From Streptomyces sp. XY006 (lineage in GTDB: Bacteria; Actinomycetota; Actinomycetes; Streptomycetales; Streptomycetaceae), in NCBI RefSeq assembly GCF_002237655.1, contig NZ_NOKT01000013.1:156492-220491 (forward strand): a stretch of 64,000 nucleotides of DNA, in the 5' to 3' direction. The position numbers and the translations under genes are program-made. Positions 36,061 to 45,031 of this stretch are shown piece by piece. Under the pieces are notes generated by a model that saw nothing but the letters and a program-made list of their open reading frames with translations, searched no databases and was not told the DNA's origin. Each line of letters opens with the position of its first letter. Position 1 is the first letter of the stretch.

Positions 36061-37472
36061 GGTTGTGGAAGAAGCCGTTCCGGTCCCTTCTGGGTCTGCT
36101 TGCGCAGCTTCGCCCGCAGCTCGCGCTCCGACTCCGACAGCGGCCCGGGCGCGACCGGGGGCGGTACGCCCTGGACCGTCTCGCCCTGCGGCACGGGCGG
36201 TTCGTAGCGCGTGGGGGCCGTGCGGAGGGTGAGGGCCGTGGTGCCGATCAGGGCGACGGTGAAGGCGATGGCGGCCCGGGTCCAGAAGCGGGCCCGGCGT
36301 TCCCCGCCCTTGCGCACCACCTGGGGCTTGGCGGCGCGGAGCCGCTCGGTGGAGGCGAGTTCGACCAGCCGCCAGTGCAGCGTCTCGGGGTCAGCCAGCT
36401 CCGGCAGCCGTTCGGCGACCGTCTCCCGCGCGTGCATCAGCCGGTTCACGGCCGCGCGCGTGCTGGCCTCCGTCTCAGCGGCCGTCTCCGGCAGGCCGAG
36501 CCCCACGCCGTCGTGGAGCAGGAGCGTGCGGCGGTACGAGGGTGGGAGGTTCAGCAGGGTGTCCATCAGTGCGCGGTCGACCGGATCCGAGGGCGGCGGC
36601 TCGGGGTGCCGGTAGCGGGGGCGGAGCCGTTGCCAGGGGGAGAGCGCGCACTCGTAGGCCAGCGCCCGCACCCAGCTCGCCGGGTCACGGTCCCGGGCCA
36701 CCTCGGGCCAGCGCTGCCAGGCGTTCTGGAACGCGCGTTCGACTGACTCCCGGGCCAGTTCACGGCTCCCGGTCAGCAGGTAGGTCTGCCGGACGAGTGC
36801 GGGGGCGCAGAAGGCGTACAGCGCGTCGAAGGCCTGGTCGGGGGTGAGCGCGGTGGTGGCGTCGTCCGGCAGGTACGTCCGCGTCGGGCGCGCGACCGGG
36901 GCGGAACGCCGATCGAGCGTCGGGACGCGCCCACGGTCGAGGGCCGTATGGTGCGCTCGGCCGGAGAGGGGGGTGTGCCCGCGGTCGGGAGGGGGTGAGT
37001 GGGGTCGTTCGTGGGCGGGGCCGCGGGACCGGTCGGTGGTCGCGGTGCGACCGCGGCCCGGGTCTGACCCGGTGGCGCGACGCCTGTCCTTGGTGGAGAC
37101 CCGGCCCCGGTCGGTCCCGGCCCCGGTGCCGGCGGAGGCGCGCTTGCGGCCCGGGGCGGAGGCCCGGCCGCGCCCGCTCGTCGACTGGGCCGTACGAGTG
37201 ACCTGGGAGGCCTGTGCCGCCTCCACCGGGTGCGCCTCGCCGTCCGGCTGAGGAGTCGTCACGTCGGCCTCCTCGTACAGTTCGTCGAGGACCCTCGCGT
37301 ACTTCTCGCCTTTCCGGCCGCGCGGCGTCGAGCGGCCGGTCTCCCATCCGCGCACCGTCTCACTGGTCACGCCCACCCGGGAGGCCAGTTGAGCCCGCGT
37401 CAGGGACGCGGCCTCACGCAGGCGTCGGCGCTCCTTCGGTGGGGGGAGCGGCATGGCAGGGCCCTGAGTCAC
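36054..37472 (-). CDS. XRE HTH fused to sigma-like region with membrane helix
   Basis: About 472 aa. Residues 10-65 are a Cro/CI-type HTH (LREAASLTRAQLASRVGVTSETVRGWETGR). An Arg/Pro/Thr-rich linker follows, then a region at about 215-365 resembling ECF-sigma regions 2 and 4 (QAFDALYAFCAPALVRQTYLLTG; LPPSYRRTLLLHDGVGLGLPE). One membrane helix (WTRAAIAFTVALIGTTALTL) precedes a short polar tail. The layout suggests a membrane-held transcription regulator, but sigma activity is not established. GTG 37472 has GGAGGGG 6 nt upstream. It is divergent from the DUF6350-type gene across an AT-rich 96-bp region. Confidence 0.7.
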   Translation of the reverse strand: MTQGPAMPLPPPKERRRLREAASLTRAQLASRVGVTSETVRGWETGRSTPRGRKGEKYARVLDELYEEADVTTPQPDGEAHPVEAAQASQVTRTAQSTSGRGRASAPGRKRASAGTGAGTDRGRVSTKDRRRATGSDPGRGRTATTDRSRGPAHERPHSPPPDRGHTPLSGRAHHTALDRGRVPTLDRRSAPVARPTRTYLPDDATTALTPDQAFDALYAFCAPALVRQTYLLTGSRELARESVERAFQNAWQRWPEVARDRDPASWVRALAYECALSPWQRLRPRYRHPEPPPSDPVDRALMDTLLNLPPSYRRTLLLHDGVGLGLPETAAETEASTRAAVNRLMHARETVAERLPELADPETLHWRLVELASTERLRAAKPQVVRKGGERRARFWTRAAIAFTVALIGTTALTLRTAPTRYEPPVPQGETVQGVPPPVAPGPLSESERELRAKLRKQTQKGPERLLPQPR

Positions 37473-37568
37473 AGCATGCCCCTCCGTGCAGAAAAGTACA
37501 TAAACGTATATTGAGCGACACAGCGGTGGTTCGCCTGTTACGACGGGAAAGCGCGTGTCGTTGGGAGC

Positions 37569-39740
37569 ATGGCGGGCGTGACCGAGATGACCGCTCGCCG
37601 ACGTCCCTCGTCGCCCCTGCTCGCCCGGGTGCGCGACCGTTCGCCCGCACTGGTCGGCGGCCTGCTGGGTGGTGCGGTCGCGGCGGGTCTGGGGCTGGCG
37701 TCGTTCGCCGTGCTGGTGACGCTGCTGTGGATCAGCTCGCCGTACCCCGACAGCGGTCCCGGCGGCGCACTGCACATCGCGGCGGCCCTGTGGCTGCTGG
37801 CCCACGGAGCCGAACTGGTCCGGGTCGACACGCTCACCGGCGGCGCCGCCCCCATGGGCGTCCCGCCGCTGCTGCTGCTCGCCGTGCCCGTGTACCTGCT
37901 GCACCGCGCGGCGCGGGACGCCACGGACGGCCGGACGGGGGGCGGCCGCGACGCCCATGACGAGTACGGCGCCGGCGAGTACGGCGCCGGCGAGTACGGC
38001 GTCGTCGGCGAATATCACGTCGTCGATGTGGGCGCGGAACCTCCCCTCGCCCCGGCGGGCACCGCCTGGGCGGGAGTCGTGCTCGGCTACCTGGCCGTCG
38101 CCGCGCCCGCCGCCCTGTACGCGGCCGGCGGTGTGCTGCGGCCCGCGTGGGTGTCGGCGTGGGTGTGCGTGCCGGTCGTGACCGTCGTGGCGGCGGGGCT
38201 GGGGGTGTGGTCGGCGTACGGCCGTCCCGGCGGGCCGCTGCGGCGGCTGCTCGGGGTGCTGCCCGGGGGAGTGCGGTCGCTGGTGCTCGCCCCGGACGGA
38301 CGCCCGGGTGTCGCCGCCCGGGCCGCGGCGGCGGGGCTGGCCGTGCTGCTCGGGGGCGGCGCGCTGCTCGTGGCGGTGTCGCTGGCCTGGCACGGGGGCG
38401 CGGCCCAGTCGTCGCTGCTCCGGCTGACCGAGGGCTGGTCGGGGCGGTTCGCGGTGCTGCTGCTGTGCGTGGCCCTGGTGCCGAACGCGGCGGTGTGGGG
38501 TGCGGCGTACGCGCTCGGGCCCGGCTTCGCCCTCGGTGCCGGGCACGCCGTCGGCCCGTTGTCCTCGGCGTCGGCGCCGTTCCTGCCGCCGTTTCCGCTG
38601 CTGGCGGCGGTGCCGGAGGCCGGGGCGGGGACGCCGGTGCACTGGGCGGCCGGGGCGGTGCCGTTGGTCGCCGGGGTGATGGTGGGCAGGTGGGTGGCGA
38701 AGGCGGCGGCCGCGGCGGAGCGGGGCGGGACGCGGCCGGGGGGCCGGCCGGCCGTGGTCTGGTCGGCCGGGCGCACGGCCCGTGCGGCCGGTGTGGCGTC
38801 CGTGCTGTGCGCCGCCGTGCTGGCCGGGCTCGCCGCGCTGTCCGGTGGCCCGCTCGGGGTGTCCGTGCTGGCCCGTTTCGGGCCGGTGTGGTGGCAGGTC
38901 GGTGCGGCGGCACTGGCGTGGCTGGCGCTGGCGGCGATCCCGACGGCGCTGGCCGTACGGTCCCGGCGGTGCCGGCCCTCGCGCGACGAGGACCCGAGAA
39001 TCGGCCGGCAGCGGGACGACGCGCCCGAGGAGGAGAAGGACCACCGGGCCCGACGCCTCTGGAAGGCCCCGCGCTGGGCCGGACGCCGTTCGCCCGCCCG
39101 CGCGGGCACCGACGCGACCGGGAAGAGGGAGGGCTCGGTCACCACCGCCGGCGGGAAGACGTCAGCATGGGCCGACGACGAGGCCCTGGACGCGCTGTGG
39201 ACCCCAGAGACTTCAGCCGACGCCCCGGACCCCTTCGCCCCGCACGACGACACCTGGCCGACCGGCACTCCGGCGGGGCGGGGCGGTTCTAGGGCGGGAG
39301 GGGCTCCCGGCGGCGGGCCGGCCCCGTTCACCTCGGACGACGACGCCTGGCAGACACCCTGGCCGACTGAAATGCCTGCGGGGCGGGACGGTTCTCGTGC
39401 GGGTGGGTCTCCCGGCGGCGGGCCGGACCCGTTCGCCTCGGATGACGACGCCTGGGAGACCCCCTGGCCGACCGGTGCCCCGGCGGGGCGGGGCGGTTCC
39501 CGTGCGGGTGGGTCTGCCGGCGACGCCCCGGACCCGTTCGCCCCGCACGACGACGCCTGGGAGACCCCCTGGCCGACCTCAAGCTCTGCCGGGCGGGGTG
39601 GTCTGCCGGGGGAGTCAGGACCCGGCGTGGTACCTGAAGGTGAGGTCCTGGGGCAGGACAGTGCAGGTCCCGGCGGTCAGGAGCGCAGAGGCGCCTTCGA
39701 GCGGCATGACGTTCCGCCGCCCGGGGCGGAGACCCTCTGA
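37569..39740 (+). CDS. DUF6350-type membrane protein with C-terminal repeats
   Basis: 723 aa with about ten membrane helices between residues 25 and 480; the sequence and its position before purN suggest the DUF6350 family. A Gly/Tyr/Glu linker (DEYGAGEYGAGEYGVVGEY) separates helices 3 and 4. The last 190 residues are cytoplasmic and contain four imperfect repeats of about 34 residues built on DPFAxDDDAWETPWPTGxPAGRGGSRAGG, encoded by roughly 102-bp DNA repeats (39219-39600). GGGAG precedes the ATG. Function unknown. Confidence 0.72.
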   Translation: MAGVTEMTARRRPSSPLLARVRDRSPALVGGLLGGAVAAGLGLASFAVLVTLLWISSPYPDSGPGGALHIAAALWLLAHGAELVRVDTLTGGAAPMGVPPLLLLAVPVYLLHRAARDATDGRTGGGRDAHDEYGAGEYGAGEYGVVGEYHVVDVGAEPPLAPAGTAWAGVVLGYLAVAAPAALYAAGGVLRPAWVSAWVCVPVVTVVAAGLGVWSAYGRPGGPLRRLLGVLPGGVRSLVLAPDGRPGVAARAAAAGLAVLLGGGALLVAVSLAWHGGAAQSSLLRLTEGWSGRFAVLLLCVALVPNAAVWGAAYALGPGFALGAGHAVGPLSSASAPFLPPFPLLAAVPEAGAGTPVHWAAGAVPLVAGVMVGRWVAKAAAAAERGGTRPGGRPAVVWSAGRTARAAGVASVLCAAVLAGLAALSGGPLGVSVLARFGPVWWQVGAAALAWLALAAIPTALAVRSRRCRPSRDEDPRIGRQRDDAPEEEKDHRARRLWKAPRWAGRRSPARAGTDATGKREGSVTTAGGKTSAWADDEALDALWTPETSADAPDPFAPHDDTWPTGTPAGRGGSRAGGAPGGGPAPFTSDDDAWQTPWPTEMPAGRDGSRAGGSPGGGPDPFASDDDAWETPWPTGAPAGRGGSRAGGSAGDAPDPFAPHDDAWETPWPTSSSAGRGGLPGESGPGVVPEGEVLGQDSAGPGGQERRGAFERHDVPPPGAETL

Positions 39741-39750
39741 GGACGCGGGG

Positions 39751-40530
39751 TCAGCCGTCCGTGCCCAGTACTCCGCGGAGTTCGTCCGGCAGGAGCTTGG
39801 AGCAGGACTGCTTCGCCTCGTTGGTCAGGGCGTCGGTCGTGCACGTGTAGTAGTCGCGGTAGACCAGCTGTGCCGCGAAGGACGCCGCGACCAGGACGAT
39901 GGCCAGGGACGCCGTCACCAGGCCGCTCACCGCCGCCGTCGTCTGCGGGCGGCCCTGCTGCTCGGGAGCCGGGGAGTCCGGGTCGGACCTGCGGGGCTTG
40001 GCGCGCAGGGAGCTGATGGCCCAGTACAGGGCCAGCGCGCCGAGCAGCAGCGCCACGTACGGCCAGCTGAACAGGGCGAAGAAGAACGCCCACATGCCCG
40101 AGAGCAGGGCGTAGCGCGCGCGGCGCTGGGCCGGGTCGGTCGGGTCCCAGCGCATGTTCGGGCCGCTGCCCTGGGGGCCGCCCTGGCCTTCGGGGCCGCC
40201 GCGCGGGCGCTCGCCGAAGCCGCCGGGGGAGCGGCCGGGCTGCCGGTCGCTCCACTGACTGCCCCACGGCGAACCGTCACGCTCCCCGCCGTCCTGCGCG
40301 CCGTCACCGGACGGGCGCCGCGGCTGCCAGGGCCGGTCCGGCGTGCCCTCGGGCGGCGGCGCGAAGGGGTTGTCCTCCTGGGACCCGCGCTCGCGCCCGC
40401 CCCGGTCGCCGCCGTCCGACGGCGCCTCGGGCGGTGAGCCGGGGCGCTCCCGCAGCAGCACGGCGCCGCGCTCCCCTCCCTGTGGCGACAGCTGGGGGAA
40501 CGTGAGGAGTCGCAGGCTGCGGTCCGGCAT
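39751..40530 (-). CDS. Pro/Gly-rich DUF-type membrane protein
   Basis: 259 aa. The first 125 residues are disordered and rich in Pro, Gly, Arg and Glu. Two membrane helices follow (ALLSGMWAFFFALFSWPYVALLLGALALYW region), then a third (VSGLVTASLAIVLVAASFAA). A short exterior tail has two Cys (YTCTTDALTNEAKQSCSKLL) that could form a disulfide. No family is recognised with confidence. The start ATG lacks a strong Shine-Dalgarno (GGAAG 11 nt away). It is convergent with the DUF6350-type gene and divergent from purN. Confidence 0.65.
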   Translation of the reverse strand: MPDRSLRLLTFPQLSPQGGERGAVLLRERPGSPPEAPSDGGDRGGRERGSQEDNPFAPPPEGTPDRPWQPRRPSGDGAQDGGERDGSPWGSQWSDRQPGRSPGGFGERPRGGPEGQGGPQGSGPNMRWDPTDPAQRRARYALLSGMWAFFFALFSWPYVALLLGALALYWAISSLRAKPRRSDPDSPAPEQQGRPQTTAAVSGLVTASLAIVLVAASFAAQLVYRDYYTCTTDALTNEAKQSCSKLLPDELRGVLGTDG

Positions 40531-40712
40531 CAAGTGAGCGTCTTCCCGTTGGTGAGTAGGACTGGCTGGACAGGACTGGGTGGTGTCGGATCCGGGTCCG
40601 TCACCTCCTGAACGCTCCGCGCCCGGACGGCGTTCCCGGAGCCGGCCCCGCCCCGACGCTACCTTCCGGCCATGCCCCCGTCCCGTGGGGGCCGTCCGGT
40701 GTGCCGGTATCG

Positions 40713-40740
40713 TTGCTGACGGTCGGCCGGTTCGTAGGCT
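40713..40740 (+). promoter_or_regulatory. purNH promoter
   Basis: TTGCTG (40713-40718), 16-bp spacer, TAGGCT (40735-40740). The predicted start near 40748 gives a leader of about 90 nt to the GTG at 40837. Confidence 0.6.
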
Positions 40741-40836
40741 TCCCCGTATCCGGGGGCCCGAAGCATTCGTATGAACGCACAAACGCCACGAGGCGGGCCG
40801 TCCGGACAGACGCTCCCCCGAGAAAGGCCCACCACC

Positions 40837-41475
40837 GTGGCCGCCAAGCCCGTGGCCCCGCGCGCCAAGCGCCTCGTCGTGCTGGTCTCCGGATCCGGCA
40901 CCAACCTCCAGGCGCTGCTGGACGAGATCGCCGCCACCGGCACGCAGGAGTACGGAGCCGAGATCGTCGCGGTCGGCGCCGACCGCGAGGGCATCGAAGG
41001 GCTGGCCCGCGCCGAGCGCGCCGGGCTGCCGACCTTCGTGTGCAAGGTCAGGGACCACGGCAGCCGCGAGGAGTGGGACGCCGCACTCGCCGAGGCCGTC
41101 GCCGCCTTCGAGCCCGACCTCGTCGTCTCCGCCGGGTTCATGAAGATCGTCGGCAAGGAGTTCCTCGCCCGGTTCGGCGGGCGGTTCGTCAACACCCACC
41201 CCGCCCTGCTGCCCAGTTTCCCGGGGGCCCACGGCGTACGGGACGCGCTCGCGTACGGCGCCAAGGTCACCGGCTGCACCGTCCACTTCGTCGACGACGG
41301 CGTCGACACCGGGCCGATCATCGCGCAGGGCGTGGTGGAGGTCCGGGACGAGGACGACGAGAGCGCTCTGCACGAGCGCATCAAGGAAGTCGAGCGAAGG
41401 CTGCTCGTCGAGGTCGTGGGGCGGCTCGCCCGCAACGGCTATCGCATTGAGGGACGAAAGGTAGTTATCCAGTGA
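40837..41475 (+). CDS. purN: phosphoribosylglycinamide formyltransferase
   Basis: 212 aa. It transfers formyl from 10-formyl-THF to GAR in purine synthesis. Motifs: LVVLVSGSGTNLQALL (phosphate loop), the catalytic Asn-His-Asp set in FVNTHPALLPSFPGAHG and TGCTVHFVDDGVDTGPII. GTG 40837 with GAGAAAGG upstream gives the usual family length; an in-frame ATG at 40771 would add 22 non-family residues and has no ribosome-binding site. The stop overlaps the purH GTG (GTGA). Confidence 0.95.
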   Translation: MAAKPVAPRAKRLVVLVSGSGTNLQALLDEIAATGTQEYGAEIVAVGADREGIEGLARAERAGLPTFVCKVRDHGSREEWDAALAEAVAAFEPDLVVSAGFMKIVGKEFLARFGGRFVNTHPALLPSFPGAHGVRDALAYGAKVTGCTVHFVDDGVDTGPIIAQGVVEVRDEDDESALHERIKEVERRLLVEVVGRLARNGYRIEGRKVVIQ

Positions 41476-43034
41476 CCGCCGAGAGCAACAAGCGGCCCCT
41501 TCGCCGGGCGCTCGTCAGCGTCTACGACAAGACCGGTCTGGAGGACCTCGCGCGCGGGCTCCACGAGGCCGGGGTCGAGCTCGTCTCCACCGGCTCCACC
41601 GCCGCGAAGATCGCCGCTGCCGGCGTCCCCGTCACCAAGGTCGAGGAGCTCACCGGCTTCCCCGAGTGCCTGGACGGCCGCGTGAAGACGCTGCACCCGC
41701 GCGTGCACGCCGGCATCCTGGCCGACCTGCGCCTGGACAGCCACCGCGAGCAGCTCGCCGAGCTGGGCGTCGAGCCGTTCGACCTCGTCGTGGTGAACCT
41801 CTACCCGTTCCGCGAGACCGTCGCCTCCGGCGCCTCGCCCGACGAGTGCGTGGAGCAGATCGACATCGGCGGCCCCTCGATGGTCCGCGCCGCCGCCAAG
41901 AACCACCCCTCGGTCGCGGTCGTCACCAGCCCGGCCCGCTACGCCGATGTCCTCGATGCCGTACAGAGCGGCGGCTTCGACCTCGCCACCCGCAAGCGGC
42001 TCGCCGCCGAGGCCTTCCAGCACACGGCCGCCTACGACGTGGCCGTCGCCTCCTGGTTCGCCTCCTCCTACGCGCCGGTCGACGACTCGCAGTTCCCCGA
42101 CTTCCTCGGCGCCACCTTTGAGCGCGAGCACACCCTGCGCTACGGCGAGAACCCGCACCAGCCCGCCGCGCTCTACGTCTCGGGCACCGGCGGCCTCGCG
42201 GAGGCGGAGCAGCTGCACGGCAAGGAGATGTCGTACAACAACTACACGGACACGGACGCCGCCCGCCGTGCCGCGTACGACCACGCCGAGCCGTGCGTCG
42301 CGATCATCAAGCACGCCAACCCCTGCGGCATCGCGGTCGGCGCGGACGTCGCCGAGGCCCACCGCAAGGCGCACGCCTGCGACCCGCTGTCGGCGTTCGG
42401 CGGCGTGATCGCGGTCAACCGCCCGGTCAGCAGGGAGATGGCCGAGCAGGTCGCGGAGATCTTCACCGAGGTCATCGTCGCGCCGGACTACGAGGACGGC
42501 GCCCTGGAGGCCCTCACCAAGAAGAAGAACATCCGCGTGCTGCGCTGCCCCGACGGTCCCTCGGCCCCCGTCGAGGTCAAGCCGATCGACGGCGGCGCAC
42601 TGCTGCAGGTCACCGACCGGCTCCAGGCCGACGGCGACGACCCGGCCCATTGGACGCTGGCGACCGGCGAGGCGCTGGGCGAGGCCGAGCTCGCCGAGCT
42701 GGCCTTCGCCTGGAAGGCCTGCCGCGCGGTGAAGTCCAACGCGATCCTGCTCGCCAAGGACGGCGCCTCGGTCGGCGTCGGCATGGGGCAGGTCAACCGC
42801 GTCGACTCCGCGAAGCTGGCCGTCGAGCGGGCGGGCGCCGAGCGCGCGGCGGGTTCCTACGCCGCGTCCGACGCCTTCTTCCCCTTCCCGGACGGCCTGG
42901 AGATCCTCACCGCGGCCGGCGTGAAGGCCGTGGTCCAGCCCGGCGGTTCGGTCCGCGACGAACTCGTCGTCGAGGCCGCGCGGAAGGCGGGCGTCACGAT
43001 GTACTTCACGGGCACGCGGCACTTCTTCCACTGA
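41472..43034 (+). CDS. purH: bifunctional AICAR formyltransferase/IMP cyclohydrolase
   Basis: 520 aa catalysing the last two steps to IMP. The N-terminal IMP cyclohydrolase (MGS-like fold) begins RRALVSVYDKTGLEDLARGL, with VKTLHPRVHAGIL. The C-terminal AICAR transformylase has the KHANPCG motif and ends FTGTRHFFH as usual. It is translationally coupled to purN. A strong terminator follows (43069-43111), marking the edge of the housekeeping block before the accessory cluster. Confidence 0.97.
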   Translation: MTAESNKRPLRRALVSVYDKTGLEDLARGLHEAGVELVSTGSTAAKIAAAGVPVTKVEELTGFPECLDGRVKTLHPRVHAGILADLRLDSHREQLAELGVEPFDLVVVNLYPFRETVASGASPDECVEQIDIGGPSMVRAAAKNHPSVAVVTSPARYADVLDAVQSGGFDLATRKRLAAEAFQHTAAYDVAVASWFASSYAPVDDSQFPDFLGATFEREHTLRYGENPHQPAALYVSGTGGLAEAEQLHGKEMSYNNYTDTDAARRAAYDHAEPCVAIIKHANPCGIAVGADVAEAHRKAHACDPLSAFGGVIAVNRPVSREMAEQVAEIFTEVIVAPDYEDGALEALTKKKNIRVLRCPDGPSAPVEVKPIDGGALLQVTDRLQADGDDPAHWTLATGEALGEAELAELAFAWKACRAVKSNAILLAKDGASVGVGMGQVNRVDSAKLAVERAGAERAAGSYAASDAFFPFPDGLEILTAAGVKAVVQPGGSVRDELVVEAARKAGVTMYFTGTRHFFH

Positions 43035-43068
43035 CCCGGGACGATTCGACGGAGCGGCCGGACCGCAC

Positions 43069-43111
43069 GAGCGGCGCCACGCGGAGACGCGGGGCGCCGC
43101 TCCCCGTTTTT
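43069..43111 (+). terminator. purNH terminator
   Basis: GAGCGGCGCC and GGCGCCGCTC pair perfectly (10 bp) around a 14-nt loop, followed by CCCGTTTTT: a classical intrinsic terminator. Confidence 0.85.
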
Positions 43112-43126
43112 CGGGCTGCACCCCAC

Positions 43127-43155
43127 TTATCGGATCCACGGACCGCGAGTAACAT
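43127..43155 (+). promoter_or_regulatory. promoter of the butyrolactone-receptor-like gene
   Basis: TTATCG (43127-43132), 17-bp spacer, TAACAT (43150-43155). The ARE-like operator at 43151-43171 covers the -10 and transcription start, as expected for autorepression. Confidence 0.5.
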
Positions 43156-43171
43156 ACAGACTTATCTGTTT
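43151..43171. promoter_or_regulatory. ARE-like operator 1 (autoregulatory element)
   Basis: AACATACAGA-CTTA-TCTGTTT: a perfect ACAGA/TCTGT inverted core flanked by AACAT and TTT, resembling the AAACANAC...GTTTGTTT autoregulatory elements bound by gamma-butyrolactone receptors. It overlaps the promoter of the receptor-like gene starting at 43229. Confidence 0.6.
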
Positions 43172-43228
43172 CCCGCTGTGCGCCGTCCGGTTACCGGCAC
43201 CCGCCCCTTCACCTCGGAGATCCCGTAC

Positions 43229-43891
43229 ATGCCACGTCAGGAACGCGCTGTGCGCACCAGGGCACTGTTGCTCCGGTCCGCCGCCGAATGCATCAAGGAG
43301 CACGGCTACGACGGCTCCAGCACCACGGACGTGCTGCGGCGGGCAGGGGTGACCCGGGGCGCCCTCTACTTCCACTTCCCGTCCAAGGAGGCGCTGGCCG
43401 ACGCCATCGTCGAGTACCAGATGCCGCTGCTGCGGCCGCTGCCCGGGGACTGCTCCCTGCAGTCCGCCATCGACCTCACGCTCTCCTACGCGCGGATGCT
43501 GCAGAAGGACGTGGTGCTGCAGGCCGCCGTACGGCTGGCGACCGAGGAGACCTCCTACCAGCCCGGGACCCGCCCCTATCTGTGGTCCCAGCAGAGCGTG
43601 GCCGACCTGCTGCACCAGGCCCGCAACAAGGGCGAGCTGCTGCCGCACACCGACCCCGACGAGATCGCGGTCCTGATCGTGGGGGCCTTCACCGGCATCC
43701 AGCTGCTGTCCCAGCTGTCCTGCGGGCGGTCCGACCTGCTGTTCCGTGTCTGCGTGCTGTGGCGGGCCCTGCTGCCCGGGATCGCCGCTCCCGGGCTGCT
43801 GCTGCGCCTGCGGACCGACGAGAAGCGGGCGGAGGAGCTGGAGGAGGCCGACGCGGCACCGGAAGACCGGCTCCTGCACGACGTGGGGTGA
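43229..43891 (+). CDS. gamma-butyrolactone-receptor-like TetR regulator
   Basis: 220 aa. The N-terminal TetR HTH is the ArpA/ScbR type (ERAVRTRALLLRSAAECIKEHGYDGSSTTDVLRRAGVTRGALYFHF is split across helices 1-4, with GVTRGALYFHFPSKE the recognition part). The ligand pocket half has PYLWSQQSV and GAFTGIQLLSQ, as in butyrolactone receptors. I count 29 acidic and 25 basic residues, so it is slightly acidic, more like true receptors than basic pseudoreceptors. ATG with GGAGA 9 nt upstream. It likely represses itself through ARE 1 and the next operon through ARE 2 until the autoregulator accumulates. Confidence 0.88.
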   Translation: MPRQERAVRTRALLLRSAAECIKEHGYDGSSTTDVLRRAGVTRGALYFHFPSKEALADAIVEYQMPLLRPLPGDCSLQSAIDLTLSYARMLQKDVVLQAAVRLATEETSYQPGTRPYLWSQQSVADLLHQARNKGELLPHTDPDEIAVLIVGAFTGIQLLSQLSCGRSDLLFRVCVLWRALLPGIAAPGLLLRLRTDEKRAEELEEADAAPEDRLLHDVG

Positions 43892-43960
43892 CGGCGCATG
43901 ACCCTGGGTGATGCTTCTCACGTCTCTCGGGACGGTAGTTCAAAACATGTAGCACCATAG

Positions 43961-43986
43961 AAATAAACAGACGAGTATGTTTGTTT
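43961..43986. promoter_or_regulatory. ARE-like operator 2
   Basis: AAATAAACA-N8-TGTTTGTTT: 9-bp arms with a single mismatch, a close match to the 26-bp autoregulatory elements of Streptomyces butyrolactone receptors. It lies 91 bp before the XRE regulator gene, in its promoter region. Confidence 0.75.
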
Positions 43987-44077
43987 GTGAGGCTGAGGCG
44001 GCACGGGGGAGCCGCGTGGTCCTGGTGCGTCCGTATGTCCCCCTGCTCCGTCATGAACAGAAGGGGAACCGCAACCG

Positions 44078-45031
44078 ATGGCAAACGCTGCTTCCGCCAG
44101 GCGCGTGGCACCTCCGCACCTCCTCGAACTCGGCCGGTTCCTGATGGCACGGCGGGCCGAGGTGTCCCCGAACCAGGTCGGCCTCCCGGACGCCGGCAAA
44201 CGCCGCACGCCGGGGCTGCGCCGGGAGGAGGTCGCGCTGCTCGCCGGCGTGGGCGTCTCCTGGTACACGTGGATCGAACAGGGCCGTGCCGAGAACGTCT
44301 CGGGCGAGGTCCTCGACTCCATCGCCCGGGTGCTCCGGCTCAGTGAGAACCAACGCCTGTACCTGCGCCAGCTGGCCGGGGTGCAGGCCGTCCCGCTGCT
44401 GCCGGACGCCCCGCCGGAGGCGGAGGCCATGCGCCCGTTCGTCGAGAACTGGTGGCCCAACCCCGCCTACATCGCCGACCACGCCTGGAACGTCGTCGTC
44501 GCCAACGCGGCGGCGGAGACCCTCCTCGGCATGACCGACGACCATCCGGGCGACGCCCGGCTCGGCGGCCCCGGTGCCGGCGCCCTCGGCAGGCGACGGC
44601 CGTACAACATCCTGCGGGAGTTCTTCACCAACGACGGCGTGCGGTCCGCCTACCCGCTGTGGGAGAAGATCGCCCCGACCGTCGTGGCCCGCTTCCGCAG
44701 CCAGGCGGCGCTACACATTGAGGACGCGGCGATCCCGGCGCTCGTGGAGGAACTGCGGGTCGCCAGCCCCCTGTTCGCGCAGCTGTGGGACCGGCACGAG
44801 GTGCTGGAGGACTCCTGCGGTCCCGAGGTGCTCACCCACCCCGCCGTCGGCGACCTGCACTTCACCCGCGCCACGCTCGACTTCACGCGCCGCATCGCCC
44901 TGCGGATGACGGTGTTCCTGCCCGCTCCGGGCACCGGCACGGAGGCGGCGCTGCGCCGGATGTCCCATGTGACGCTGGCGCAGCGGATGAACCTCCTGGG
45001 CCGCGACGACCTGGTGGGAGAGGCCCGATGA
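44078..45031 (+). CDS. XRE regulator with MmyB-like ligand domain
   Basis: 317 aa. The N-terminal HTH (RRTPGLRREEVALLAGVGVSWYTWIEQGR) is the signature of the MmyB-type family found beside oxidoreductases and antibiotic genes. The C-terminal PAS-like domain (WWPNPAYIADHAWNVVVANAAAETLLGM) binds fatty-acid-like ligands in the family. The ARE-like site upstream puts it under the receptor. The stop overlaps the next start (ATGA), so it is produced with the metallo-hydrolase and may control it or neighbouring operons. Confidence 0.88.
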   Translation: MANAASARRVAPPHLLELGRFLMARRAEVSPNQVGLPDAGKRRTPGLRREEVALLAGVGVSWYTWIEQGRAENVSGEVLDSIARVLRLSENQRLYLRQLAGVQAVPLLPDAPPEAEAMRPFVENWWPNPAYIADHAWNVVVANAAAETLLGMTDDHPGDARLGGPGAGALGRRRPYNILREFFTNDGVRSAYPLWEKIAPTVVARFRSQAALHIEDAAIPALVEELRVASPLFAQLWDRHEVLEDSCGPEVLTHPAVGDLHFTRATLDFTRRIALRMTVFLPAPGTGTEAALRRMSHVTLAQRMNLLGRDDLVGEAR

